From Corynebacterium mendelii (lineage in GTDB: Bacteria; Actinomycetota; Actinomycetes; Mycobacteriales; Mycobacteriaceae), in assembly GCF_017307055.1 (NCBI RefSeq), contig NZ_JAFLEQ010000003.1, positions 686,871 to 720,059 on the forward strand: 33,189 bases of DNA, read 5' to 3'. Below the pieces are notes generated by a model. That model saw only the letters and a program-made list of their open reading frames with translations. It did no database searches and was not told the origin of the DNA. The translations under genes were made by a program, and so were the position numbers. Shown here in pieces: positions 5,717-15,155 of the stretch. Within the stretch, counting starts at the first letter, position 1. The number at the start of each line of letters is the position of its first letter.

Positions 5717-6595
5717 ATGTCCGACGGAGTCAGCGGAGCTGTAGCACTCAAACCCACGGACGGTCCCCGTATCCGTGGCGCGGCCTCTGGGCTGGGAAGC
5801 GACCACTCCGGGCTGCCGGATGATTTCGCCACCCGTGACGCGCTGATCAAAGCGCGCCGCACCGGTGATGTGGGCATGGTCCACTCCTGGGAGCTGGTGA
5901 CCGCCGTCGACGGGCCCGGCACCCGCATGACCCTGTTCATGGCCGGCTGCCCCCTCAGATGCCAGTACTGCCACAACCCCGACACCTTCGAGATGCGGGA
6001 AGGCACCCTGGAGGCCGTCGAGGACATCATCGCCAAAATCAAGCGCTACAAGCGTGTGTTCACCGCCACCCGGGGCGGGTTGACTGTCTCCGGCGGCGAG
6101 CCGCTGTTCCAGATTGCGTTCACCCGCCGGGTGATCGCGGCCGCCCACCAGGAGGGAATCCATGTGGCGGTGGATACCTCCGGGTTCCTCGGCGCGCGTC
6201 TGACCGATGAGGATCTGGACAATATCGATCTGTTTTTGCTCGACGTCAAATCCGGTGACCCGGAGATCTACCAGAAAGTCACCGGCCGTCAGCTGCAGCC
6301 GACCATCGACTTCGGCAACCGCATCCACGACAAAGGCAAAAAAGTCTGGGTCCGTTTCGTGCTCGTTCCCGGGCTTACCGATGACCCGGACAATGTGAAA
6401 AAAGTCGCCGACATTGTTGAGCAGTGGAAGGGCACCGTCGAACGTGTCGAGGTTCTCCCCTTCCACAATATGGGCGCCGACAAGTGGCATGAACTGAACC
6501 TGCACTACACCCTGGAAGGGGTGCGCCCGCCCTCACCCGAGCTTGTCGAGCGGGTGCGCGCCGAGTTCCGTTCCCGCGGCCTGGACGTCTACTGA
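5717..6595 (+). CDS. pflA: Pyruvate formate-lyase activating enzyme (radical SAM)
   Basis: This 292-aa protein uses a [4Fe-4S] cluster and SAM to abstract hydrogen from the glycine of PFL. The cluster-binding motif CPLRCQYC gives Cys78, Cys82 and Cys85. TAVDGPGTR precedes it, and the SAM-binding GGEP block appears as TVSGGEPLFQ. LDVKSGD and the C-terminal PFHNMGADKW are also typical of PflA. The first cysteine is at 29 in the E. coli enzyme, so there is an extra N-terminal segment of about 45-50 residues. The ATG at 5717 is well supported by AGGAGG 9 bp upstream, so the extension appears real. It might help handle a separate small radical subunit, which is speculation. The gene ends shortly before a strong terminator. 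Confidence 0.95.
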   Translation: MSDGVSGAVALKPTDGPRIRGAASGLGSDHSGLPDDFATRDALIKARRTGDVGMVHSWELVTAVDGPGTRMTLFMAGCPLRCQYCHNPDTFEMREGTLEAVEDIIAKIKRYKRVFTATRGGLTVSGGEPLFQIAFTRRVIAAAHQEGIHVAVDTSGFLGARLTDEDLDNIDLFLLDVKSGDPEIYQKVTGRQLQPTIDFGNRIHDKGKKVWVRFVLVPGLTDDPDNVKKVADIVEQWKGTVERVEVLPFHNMGADKWHELNLHYTLEGVRPPSPELVERVRAEFRSRGLDVY

Positions 6596-6629
6596 TCCCG
6601 CTGCCACGCACATTCCGTGACAGTCATTG

Positions 6630-6670
6630 CCGTGCCGCTGCCGCTTCCCGCGGTGCCGGCACGGTTTTTT
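6630..6670 (+). terminator. Strong intrinsic terminator after pflA
   Basis: CCGTGCCG (6630-6637) and CGGCACGG (6657-6664) form an 8-bp stem containing a second inner stem, CCGC/GCGG. TTTTTT follows at 6665-6670. It closes the pfl locus 35 bp after the pflA stop codon. Confidence 0.88.
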
Positions 6671-6788
6671 CTCCCCGCCGTCTCCCCACCTGTTTTCCCG
6701 CCCGATATGCCGGGGCGGCTCTAGCATGGGGAAACACCCACCGATCTTCCCCCACGTCGACAACCAGACAGGAACACCTGCTTCACCC

Positions 6789-7607
6789 ATGACTGTCTTT
6801 GACCGTATTGTGGCCGCCTGCCGGGCCGCCGCCGAGAATCCGAGCCTGGTGCAGTGCCTGACCAATCCGGTGGTCCCCGAGATCACCGCCAATGTGCTTT
6901 TGGCCTGCGGGCACAGCCCCGCCATGTGCGACAACACCCATGAGGCGGTGCAGTTTCTCGGGCTGGCGGACTGCGCCCTGATCAATCTGGGTAACCCGAC
7001 CGGCGACCAGCTGCAGGCAATGGAACTGGTCGCTGACAAAGCCCATGCCACCGGCACCCCCTGGGTCCTTGATCCGGTGGCGGTCGGTCCCCTGGACTAC
7101 CGCACCGCCACCGCCACCCGGCTGCTGTCGTATCAACCCACCGCCATCCGCGGCAACGCCAGCGAGATTGCCGCCCTGGCCGGTGCCGGTTCCGGCGGCC
7201 GGGGTGTCGATTCCACCGACACTCCGGAAGCTGTGGCCGATGTGGCCGGGGAACTGGCGCGGCGCACCGGATCGATTGTGGCTGTCACCGGCCCTCAGGA
7301 CTGGATCATCGGCCCCGACGAAACTCTCCTGGTCACCGGCGGGCATCCGCTCATGCAGCAGGTGGTGGGAACCGGCTGCAGCCTGGGGGCGCTGGTGGCC
7401 GCCTACCTGGGTTCGGCGCGCACGGCAGGCATCGCTGCTGTGGATGCCGTTGCCGCGGCCCACGCCCACAGCGCCGCCGCCGGAACCATGGCCGCACAAC
7501 AGGCCAGCCGACCGGCCAGTTTCAAAACCGCCTGGGTGGACTGGCTGTTCGAGTTGTCCCCGGAACAGATTGCCGCCACGGCCACGACAACAGTCGCCGG
7601 ACAGTAG
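6789..7607 (+). CDS. thiM: Hydroxyethylthiazole kinase
   Basis: ThiM phosphorylates 4-methyl-5-(2-hydroxyethyl)thiazole, the thiazole salvage step of thiamine synthesis. The 272-aa protein has SLVQCLTN near the N-terminus, GTPWVLDPVAVG, the phosphate-loop motif IRGNASEI and the family signature GTGCSLGAL with Cys197, equivalent to Cys198 of the Bacillus enzyme. The ATG at 6789 was chosen because the kinase sequence starts there. AGGA lies rather far upstream (15 bp), and an in-frame ATG at 6726 is an alternative. TAGCAT at 6722-6727 could be a -10 element, which would favour the later start. It is the first gene of a thiM-thiE-thiD/tenA cluster. The short upstream region shows no TPP riboswitch. 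Confidence 0.93.
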   Translation: MTVFDRIVAACRAAAENPSLVQCLTNPVVPEITANVLLACGHSPAMCDNTHEAVQFLGLADCALINLGNPTGDQLQAMELVADKAHATGTPWVLDPVAVGPLDYRTATATRLLSYQPTAIRGNASEIAALAGAGSGGRGVDSTDTPEAVADVAGELARRTGSIVAVTGPQDWIIGPDETLLVTGGHPLMQQVVGTGCSLGALVAAYLGSARTAGIAAVDAVAAAHAHSAAAGTMAAQQASRPASFKTAWVDWLFELSPEQIAATATTTVAGQ

Positions 7608-7613
7608 GGCACC

Positions 7614-8303
7614 ATGACTTCCCCTGCCCGGCCCGCAGCCGATTTCACCCTGTATCTGGTCACCGATCCTTTTTTGGGCGGCGGCGCAGACGCTGTCCCC
7701 GGTATTGTCGCCGCCGCGATTGACGGCGGGGTCAGTGTGGTGCAGCTGCGCGACAAACACTGCACCGACGGGGAATTCATTCGTCGTGCCGAAGCCGTCG
7801 CCGGGGCGGCGGGAACAGTCCCGGTGTTTGTCAATGACCGCGTCGAGGTGGCCTGCCGGCTCGGGTTGCATCTTCACATCGGGCAAACAGACGGCTGCTA
7901 CACGCAGATAAGGCAAAAACTGCCCGCCCATCTTCTTCTGGGGCTGTCGATCGACACCATGGGCCAGCTTGATCAGGTCATCGACGACTGCCGGGTCAAC
8001 CGGGTGGCCTTGCCGGATGTGATCGGTATCGGGCCGGTCCATGCCACCAGCACCAAACCTGATGCCGCGGCACCGTTGGGGGTTGCCGGGGTGGCACAGA
8101 TCGCGCGGAAAGCCGCCCGGCATGCCATCGCCTCGGTTGCCATCGGCGGTGTCGATGAGCCCACGGCTGCCGCGCTCGGTAAAAGCGGTGTCGATGGTAT
8201 CTGCGTTGTCAGCGCCATTATGGGCGCCGCCGATCCGCGGCATGCGGCGGCACGGCTGCGCCGGGCTTTTACCGGAGGCGACACAGCAGTACGCAGCAGC
8301 TGA
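7614..8303 (+). CDS. thiE: Thiamine-phosphate synthase
   Basis: ThiE couples HMP-pyrophosphate and HET-phosphate to thiamine phosphate. This 229-aa TIM-barrel protein shows the expected series of motifs: YLVTDPF, VVQLRDK, VFVNDRVEVA, LHIGQTD, the pyrophosphate loop IGIGPVHATSTKPDA, SVAIGGV and VVSAIMGA. The second strand-loop has HIGQ instead of the more common HLGQ. It starts 6 bp after the thiM stop codon, so the two are almost certainly co-transcribed. Its substrates are the products of ThiM and of the downstream ThiD. Confidence 0.95.
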   Translation: MTSPARPAADFTLYLVTDPFLGGGADAVPGIVAAAIDGGVSVVQLRDKHCTDGEFIRRAEAVAGAAGTVPVFVNDRVEVACRLGLHLHIGQTDGCYTQIRQKLPAHLLLGLSIDTMGQLDQVIDDCRVNRVALPDVIGIGPVHATSTKPDAAAPLGVAGVAQIARKAARHAIASVAIGGVDEPTAAALGKSGVDGICVVSAIMGAADPRHAAARLRRAFTGGDTAVRSS

Positions 8304-8315
8304 AAAGCATCTACC

Positions 8316-9944
8316 ATGGGCGGGCACAGCAGAGTCGATTGTCACAGAAAGCGAACACCCGCCGTGAGTTTGTCCATTCCCCGTGTCCTGTCCATCGCCG
8401 GAACTGATCCGACCGGCGGGGCCGGCGCCCAGGCTGATCTGAAATCCATTGCCGCCGCCGGGGGCTACGGGATGAATGTGACCACTGTGCTGGTCGCCCA
8501 AAACACCACCGGGGTGATGTCCCTGCACACCCCGCCGATCGAGTTTCTGCGCCAGCAGCTGGATGCGGTGGCAACAGATGTCACCATCGACGCCATCAAA
8601 GTGGGGATGCTCGGCGATACCGCCATCATCAAGGAGATCACCGCTTTCATCAAAGGCCATCCGGAGGCGGTTGTTGTCATCGACCCGGTGATGGTGGCCA
8701 CCAGCGGTGACCGGCTTGTGGAGAAGACGGCCGAAAACGCGCTGCGGGAATTTGTCCGCCTGGCCGATGTCATCACCCCCAATATCCCGGAACTGGCGCT
8801 TCTTGCCGACGCCCCTGTTCCGGACGACTTCGATCAGGCCGTCGCGCTGGCCACGACTCTGGCCGCGGCGACTTCCACCAGTGTGGTGGTCAAAGGTGGC
8901 CATCTCACCGGCGCTGACGCGGGTAACACGCTGGTGAGGAAAGACGGATCAACCTTCCATGTGCCCAGCCCGCGGGTCAATACCCCCAACACCCACGGAA
9001 CCGGCTGTTCCCTGTCGTCGGCACTGGCCACCCGGCTGGCCGCGGACGGCAGTGACGAAGCAGCCCTTTCCTGGGCCACCCGCTGGCTGGGTGAGGCGAT
9101 CGCCCACGCCGATGATCTGCACGTCGGCTCCGGTCACGGGCCGGTCGACCATGGTCACCGCGCCCGCAGGCTGGCCGCGGCAGCCTCACCCATCCCCTGG
9201 GCGGAAGCACATCCGGTCACCGGGGATGCCACACAGCCGGCAACTTTATTCGACGGCCACCCCATACTGCGGGAAGCCACGACCCCGCCGACCGCGCCAC
9301 TGGTTGAACCGGCAGGCCCGTGGACGCGGGCACTGTGGCAGGCCACCGCCCCGCTCCTGGACGAGATCATGTCGCTGGAGTTCATCACCCGGCTGGCCCG
9401 GGGCACCCTCGACGATGACCTGTTCCGCTTCTATCTTGAGCAGGACGCCTTCTATCTGCGCGACTACGGCCGTGCGCTGGCACATCTGGCCGTGACAGCC
9501 CCGGACACCCGGTCCTCGGCATTCTGGGCGCAATCGGCGGTCGGCAGCACCGTGGCCGAAGTTGAAATGCACAAAGGCTATCTGGGCGATACCACCGATC
9601 ATGTGGTGCCCTCCCGGGTCACCGCCGGATACACCACATTCCTGCTGGCCACCTGTTTGGGCGACTCATATTGCACCGGTGCCGCGGCTGTCCTGCCGTG
9701 TTTCTGGCTCTATCTGGAAGTCGGTTTACGCATTGTCGACTCCGCCCCGGCCGACCACCCCAACCGGGCATGGATCGACGAATACTCTTCCCCCGAGTTC
9801 CGCGGCTGCGTGGAACAGGCACTCGCCATCGTCGAGGAGGCATTCCAGGCCGCCTCCCCGGCCGACAGGCAACAGGCCGCCCGCGCCTGCCTTGTGGCCT
9901 CCCGGCACGAAGTGGAGTTCTTCGATCAGGCGATGCGGCTGTAA
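8316..9944 (+). CDS. thiD: Bifunctional HMP/HMP-P kinase (ThiD) fused to TenA/thiaminase II domain
   Basis: The 542-aa protein joins two thiamine enzymes. Residues about 20-285 are ThiD, phosphorylating hydroxymethylpyrimidine twice: VLSIAGTDPTGGAGAQADLK, DPVMVATSGDRL, VVVKGGHL and the anion hole GTGCSLSSA. Residues about 345-542 are a TenA domain, which hydrolyses aminopyrimidine breakdown products to recover the pyrimidine: YLRDYGRAL, LPCFWLYLEVG with the probable nucleophilic Cys, and a terminal EVEFFDQAM with the likely catalytic Glu. Similar fusions are known in other corynebacteria and in yeast Thi20. The start is uncertain: an ATG at 8316 lies 12 bp after thiE, but an in-frame GTG at 8364 is closer to the conserved sequence. 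Neither has a strong Shine-Dalgarno. Confidence 0.93.
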   Translation: MGGHSRVDCHRKRTPAVSLSIPRVLSIAGTDPTGGAGAQADLKSIAAAGGYGMNVTTVLVAQNTTGVMSLHTPPIEFLRQQLDAVATDVTIDAIKVGMLGDTAIIKEITAFIKGHPEAVVVIDPVMVATSGDRLVEKTAENALREFVRLADVITPNIPELALLADAPVPDDFDQAVALATTLAAATSTSVVVKGGHLTGADAGNTLVRKDGSTFHVPSPRVNTPNTHGTGCSLSSALATRLAADGSDEAALSWATRWLGEAIAHADDLHVGSGHGPVDHGHRARRLAAAASPIPWAEAHPVTGDATQPATLFDGHPILREATTPPTAPLVEPAGPWTRALWQATAPLLDEIMSLEFITRLARGTLDDDLFRFYLEQDAFYLRDYGRALAHLAVTAPDTRSSAFWAQSAVGSTVAEVEMHKGYLGDTTDHVVPSRVTAGYTTFLLATCLGDSYCTGAAAVLPCFWLYLEVGLRIVDSAPADHPNRAWIDEYSSPEFRGCVEQALAIVEEAFQAASPADRQQAARACLVASRHEVEFFDQAMRL

Positions 9945-9954
9945 ACCATCCCGG

Positions 9955-10536
9955 CTAGGCCCCGGCCAGCCGGAACTCCAGCGCCCGCCCGCCGAAGGCG
10001 ACCCACACTTTGTCCCCGTCACGGTACAGCTGCGCGCCGGGGCGGAAAATATGGAACAACAGCTGCTCTGCCCCCGTATACGGCTGTGTGCACGCCCTTT
10101 TCGTTTTGCTCCACCATTGTTTGGCCACCACGCCATCAGCGGAGAAATCAACCGGCCCGTGGCCCCTGTTGCAGCCGCCGCGGATAGTAACCAGCAGCAC
10201 ATCGTCGCTGAAGCCGGCCGGGATGGTTGCCGTGTCCCCCGGCCGGGAAGCGGTGATCGATTGGAAACCGTAGGTGACGCCGTCAAGGCCCCGAAGCAAC
10301 GTCGCCGCCACGTCCTCCCGGCCGGCGATCTTCGTCGCCGAGGCGGGAACCGTGGTGGCCGACACTGTCATCTGCCCCGGCGACGAGGACGGACCCGGGA
10401 TCGTCGACCTGCCGTCGGCGGAGAAGCTGCTGCCGCCATCAGCCGCCAGCGGCAGCGCCACCGCCGAAACCAGCAGCAGCACCACCCCGGTGACAGCAGA
10501 CAGCATCTGGTTGAAAAAAGAAAAAGGCACCTGCAT
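9955..10536 (-). CDS. Secreted META-domain (HslJ-like) protein
   Basis: This 193-aa protein begins with a hydrophobic N-terminal segment, SAVTGVVLLLVSAVALPLA, that looks like a signal peptide or membrane anchor. A Ser/Pro/Thr-rich linker follows. The C-terminal half resembles a META domain: a central GGCNRG motif, a second Cys in KRACTQPY, and a closing GDKVWVAFGGRALEF. Proteins of this family in E. coli (HslJ) are linked to heat and novobiocin resistance; the role here is unknown. The ATG at 10536 follows AAAGGA with about 12 bp spacing. The stop codon is 10 bp from the thiD-tenA stop codon on the other strand, with no visible terminator between the two. Confidence 0.65.
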   Translation of the reverse strand: MQVPFSFFNQMLSAVTGVVLLLVSAVALPLAADGGSSFSADGRSTIPGPSSSPGQMTVSATTVPASATKIAGREDVAATLLRGLDGVTYGFQSITASRPGDTATIPAGFSDDVLLVTIRGGCNRGHGPVDFSADGVVAKQWWSKTKRACTQPYTGAEQLLFHIFRPGAQLYRDGDKVWVAFGGRALEFRLAGA

Positions 10537-10557
10537 GTCTGTGACGAATCCTTTCAG

Positions 10558-10592
10558 AAAAAACCCGTCGGCCCGGTTGGCCAACCGGGCCG
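10558..10592 (-). terminator. Perfect 24-bp palindrome with T6 tail, just upstream of the META-domain gene
   Basis: Bases 10569-10592 are an exact 24-bp palindrome centred on TTGGCCAA. On the minus strand it is followed by ACGGG and six T residues (10563-10558). As RNA it forms a 10-bp stem with a GGCC loop, the form of an intrinsic terminator. It sits only 22 bp before the start codon of the downstream minus-strand gene, so it either blocks read-through from thiC or works as an attenuator. The palindrome could also be an operator. Confidence 0.65.
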
Positions 10593-10599
10593 GATACAT

Positions 10600-11110
10600 G
10601 CTCTATATCCCGCCCATGTCCGTGCCCGTTACCGGTGCACAGACCCTGTTCGGGGGGGGGATCACCCGGCGTCCGGTGCAGCCGGGCTTTTGTCGCCGTG
10701 GTGCCGGGGCTGCCCACCACCCCACAAGACGACACGAAGCAGCGACGGCGCCGCGGCTGCCGCTGCGGAAAAACCATGGTGCCGATTCCGCCCCCGCAAG
10801 CGGTGACTGCCCTGCTTGCGGCTTTGCTCCCGCAGATGGTTGCGGCCGTCACCGACGCGGCCCCCAGACACCGGATCGACCAGGTCGACGGTCCTGTTGC
10901 GGACTGCAGTGGGCTTTGCTCCACCGCACTGGCTATTCGACACCGGGTGGTGGCGGTGATGGTCCCCATCGGCGGCGCCGCGCCCGTGAATGCGTGGGCC
11001 GGTGGTGCGGCAGCTTCCGGCGGGACCGGCACACACGATCCGTCCCCCAACGGTTCCGCGCCGCTTGACCGCCACCCCAGCTGACCGGCACTGACGCGGC
11101 AGCGTGGTCC
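10600..11110. other. 500 bp without a recognisable gene
   Basis: The stretch is open in several frames on both strands but no translation shows a known domain. The best candidate is listed separately (10776-11084, plus). A minus-strand frame that starts inside thiC also stays open but has no supported start. A run of eight G residues occurs near 10653. The region may be a decayed gene; no repeat or mobile-element feature was found. Confidence 0.4.
10776..11084 (+). CDS. Possible small hypothetical protein
   Basis: An ATG with GGAAA a few bases upstream opens a 102-aa frame. The product has an alanine- and valine-rich first half (AVTALLAALLPQMVAAV), a few cysteines and a glycine/proline-rich tail. 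Third-position GC, counted by eye, is only slightly above that expected for this genome's bulk composition, and no family is recognised. Competing frames on the minus strand are equally open. This is a weak prediction. Confidence 0.2.
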   Translation: MVPIPPPQAVTALLAALLPQMVAAVTDAAPRHRIDQVDGPVADCSGLCSTALAIRHRVVAVMVPIGGAAPVNAWAGGAAASGGTGTHDPSPNGSAPLDRHPS

Positions 11111-11117
11111 GAAACAC

Positions 11118-11177
11118 AAAAAACACCGGACCCGCCCACCGGCTGCCGCTGGGGCGCCCGGCACAACCGGTGGGCGG
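11118..11177 (-). terminator. Terminator of thiC
   Basis: On the minus strand an 11-bp GC-rich stem (11177-11167 with 11142-11132) starts 8 bp after the thiC stop codon. The loop is 24 nt. The stem is followed by GTCCGGTG and TTTTTT (11123-11118). Confidence 0.75.
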
Positions 11178-11184
11178 TGTTGTC

Positions 11185-13158
<1,974 letters not shown>

Positions 13159-13346
13159 TCAACGGTCGTGGTTTTCTCCGCGCTCCCGTGAATGATTGCG
13201 TATTCTTTTGTGCCGCGGCGTTGCATCAACGATAACGCCGTGATGGCACCTCACGCTTCACCCTGCCGTGCTTTTCCACCGTCTGGGTGGGCCACACACC
13301 CCTGACAGCACAAAAGTCAGTACCTACAACTTGACTGCGGGGGTGA

Positions 13347-14105
13347 CTAGGAGGTGGCGTGACCGTTCCCGGGGCGCCGCGACTTGCAGCCACCTTCGCC
13401 GGGCAGGTCAGCCTTGACCGGGGCAACTGTCAGCCCCGACAGATCCATGGGGTGCACCCCGGTGGGTGTGGTGGGTCCGGTGGCGTGTTCTTTCCCGTCT
13501 ACCGGGGCGTTATCGCTGTCATCGGCAGCCCGCATGATCGCAACCAGGTAGTCGGAGGCTTCGGTGAAAGGCTCCAGGTCCCAGCTTTCGAAGGTGTGGA
13601 CGGGCGCCAGTCCGGCTGTGCGGCAGTCGGCGAAAAACTGGGCGAAGTGGTATCCGCGCCCGGCGCCGAAGGCGATGGCCGCCCGGCCACCGGGGGCCAG
13701 TGACCGGCGGATGGTTTCCAGTGCCGGGACCCGTCCCTCGGGGGCGATGAACCAGAAGACGTTGCCGGCGCAGACGGTGATGTCGAAAAGCCCCTCGGGG
13801 CGGTCCCCCTCGGTCAGATCACCGGTGGCCCAACTGGCTTGGGGGAAGTCTTTTTCCGCGTACCCGATCAGTACCGGATCCAGATCAGTGCCGCACACAT
13901 GATGCCCTCTGGCGGCCAGGTAGCCGCCGATACGTCCGGTACCGCACCCGGCGTCGAAAATCCGTGAACCCCGCTTGGCCATCGCATCGATGAGCCGGGC
14001 TTCACCGTCGATGTCGCGTCCCTCCTCGACAAAACCCCGCCAGCGGGCGGCATAGTTTTCGGAGTGGTCGGGATTGTTGGCCAGTATTTGTTTCCAGGTG
14101 GGCAT
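13347..14105 (-). CDS. Class I SAM-dependent methyltransferase
   Basis: The 252-aa protein has a standard SAM-binding motif I, IFDAGCGTGRIGGYLAARG, at about residues 48-66, followed by the acidic residue of motif II in GTDLDP. LFDITVCAGNVFWFI is the motif IV region and LAPGGRAAIAFGAGRG the post-motif. The substrate is unknown. The start at MPTWKQI was chosen because related corynebacterial proteins begin this way as I recall them, and because TAGTTT lies 7 bp before the ATG, as expected for a leaderless transcript. An ATG at 14138 is the alternative. The last ~45 residues are rich in Pro, Thr and Lys and look disordered. Confidence 0.8.
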   Translation of the reverse strand: MPTWKQILANNPDHSENYAARWRGFVEEGRDIDGEARLIDAMAKRGSRIFDAGCGTGRIGGYLAARGHHVCGTDLDPVLIGYAEKDFPQASWATGDLTEGDRPEGLFDITVCAGNVFWFIAPEGRVPALETIRRSLAPGGRAAIAFGAGRGYHFAQFFADCRTAGLAPVHTFESWDLEPFTEASDYLVAIMRAADDSDNAPVDGKEHATGPTTPTGVHPMDLSGLTVAPVKADLPGEGGCKSRRPGNGHATS

Positions 14106-14112
14106 GGTGTCA

Positions 14113-14142
14113 AAACTAGACGGCGGAGCTTCCGCCATGCCA
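14113..14142 (-). promoter_or_regulatory. Candidate leaderless promoter with palindrome in the spacer
   Basis: On the minus strand TGGCAT (14142-14137) and TAGTTT (14118-14113) are separated by 18 bp, and the ATG follows 7 bp later. The spacer contains the perfect palindrome GGCGGA-N3-TCCGCC (14122-14136), the position in which a repressor would block RNA polymerase. Confidence 0.45.
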
Positions 14143-14231
14143 CAGGCGGGTGTAGAAATTGACCCCCGCCACAGCCTTGCCGCGACTATTTTTGTATCTC
14201 ACAGGCCGGCAACGCGTCACACTGTCTGTTC

Positions 14232-14304
14232 TTCCCCTCCCCGGGGAACACCGTCTTTCCCCGCCCGGCGGGCGGGACAGGGGCGTCAGCTGCGGGTCTG
14301 TCCC
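14232..14304 (+). other. Structured leader of the second thiM
   Basis: Three inverted repeats occur in series before the start codon at 14337. They are TTCCCC/GGGGAA with a 5-nt loop (about 14232-14248), CCCGCCC/GGGCGGG (14260-14266 and 14270-14276) and GGGACAG/CTGTCCC (14274-14280 and 14298-14304). The second and third overlap by three bases, so they are mutually exclusive. No CTGAGA-type TPP motif is present. Confidence 0.4.
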
Positions 14305-14336
14305 ACACAGCACCCACCTGAAAAGAGTCGTGTCAC

Positions 14337-15155
14337 ATGGACTTCAAGACCAATCTGTATGAAGCTTTCGCCGCCTTCAACGGCAAAAACATCATGGTGC
14401 AGTGCCTGACTGTCACCAACTCCCCGGAAATCGTGGCCAATGTGTTGCGCGCCGCCGGGGTCACCCCCGCCCTGTGCGACAACCCGGACGAGGCGGGCCA
14501 GCTGGCCGGTTTCGCCGACGGCATCCACATCAACACGGCGAACCTGTCCAAGGAGGCTTTCCGGGCGATTGAACTGGCGGTGGATACCGCCAACACGGCG
14601 GGCACCCCGTGGGTGCTCGACCCGGTGGCGATCGGACGGCTGGACTACCGCACGCAGTTCGCCCGCCGCCTGTGCGGCCAGCACCCCACCTGCATCCGCG
14701 GCAATGTCCGGGAAATCACGGTGTTGACCGGCGGCACGGATGTCGGCTGGGCGGCACACAATCTGGGCCGGGTCGATGAGGTGATCCCGGCTGCGAAAAC
14801 ACTGGCCGACACCACCGGTGCGGTGGTGGCGGTCTCCGGCGACAAGGATGCGATTGTCTCCCCCGACGGGCGGGTGACCCGGCTGACCTGCGGGCACATC
14901 ATGCAGACCCAGCTGGCCGGGATGGGTTCTTCCCTGTCGGCTGTCACCGCCGCCTATCTCGGCGCGGCCAAAGATTGCCCGGTCAGTGCCCATGATGCGG
15001 TGGTTGCCGCCCACGCCCATGTCGGTGCGGCGGGCATGTTCGCCGCCAAGAAAGCCTCCGGGCCGGGAACTTTCGGGGCGCATTTCATCGACGGGATCTA
15101 CCGGCAGGCCGCTGACGCGGTGTGGGCCACCGTCGGTTTCGCCGACGAGGACTAG
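14337..15155 (+). CDS. Divergent second hydroxyethylthiazole kinase-like protein
   Basis: The 272-aa product has the same length as the ThiM at 6789 and shares IMVQCLT, PALCDNPDEA, GTPWVLDPVAIG and the late HAHVGAAGMFAA segment. The family signature GTGCSL is changed to GMGSSL, with Ser198 in place of the active-site Cys and Met in place of Thr. IRGNASEI is changed to IRGNVREI, and the N-terminal LTNxVV to LTVTNSPE. The fold is surely that of ThiM, but the substrate may differ. Loss of the Cys does not by itself prove inactivity. AAAAGAG precedes the ATG. The gene is far from the other thiM and lacks a TPP riboswitch. Its stop codon overlaps that of the convergent gene. Confidence 0.85.
   Translation: MDFKTNLYEAFAAFNGKNIMVQCLTVTNSPEIVANVLRAAGVTPALCDNPDEAGQLAGFADGIHINTANLSKEAFRAIELAVDTANTAGTPWVLDPVAIGRLDYRTQFARRLCGQHPTCIRGNVREITVLTGGTDVGWAAHNLGRVDEVIPAAKTLADTTGAVVAVSGDKDAIVSPDGRVTRLTCGHIMQTQLAGMGSSLSAVTAAYLGAAKDCPVSAHDAVVAAHAHVGAAGMFAAKKASGPGTFGAHFIDGIYRQAADAVWATVGFADED

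Noticed and set aside
6596..6788. TPP riboswitch before thiM
   Set aside because: No CTGAGA or matching 3' aptamer half; the space after the pflA terminator is only about 120 bp and shows no such fold.
6783..8903. 706-aa minus-strand ORF antisense to the thi genes
   Set aside because: It is a GC-rich shadow frame of thiM, thiE and thiD, which have clear family motifs. The translation is Gly/His/Arg-rich and without domains.
10274..11068. 264-aa plus-strand ORF
   Set aside because: It starts inside and opposite the META-domain gene, and its translation is low-complexity with no supported start.
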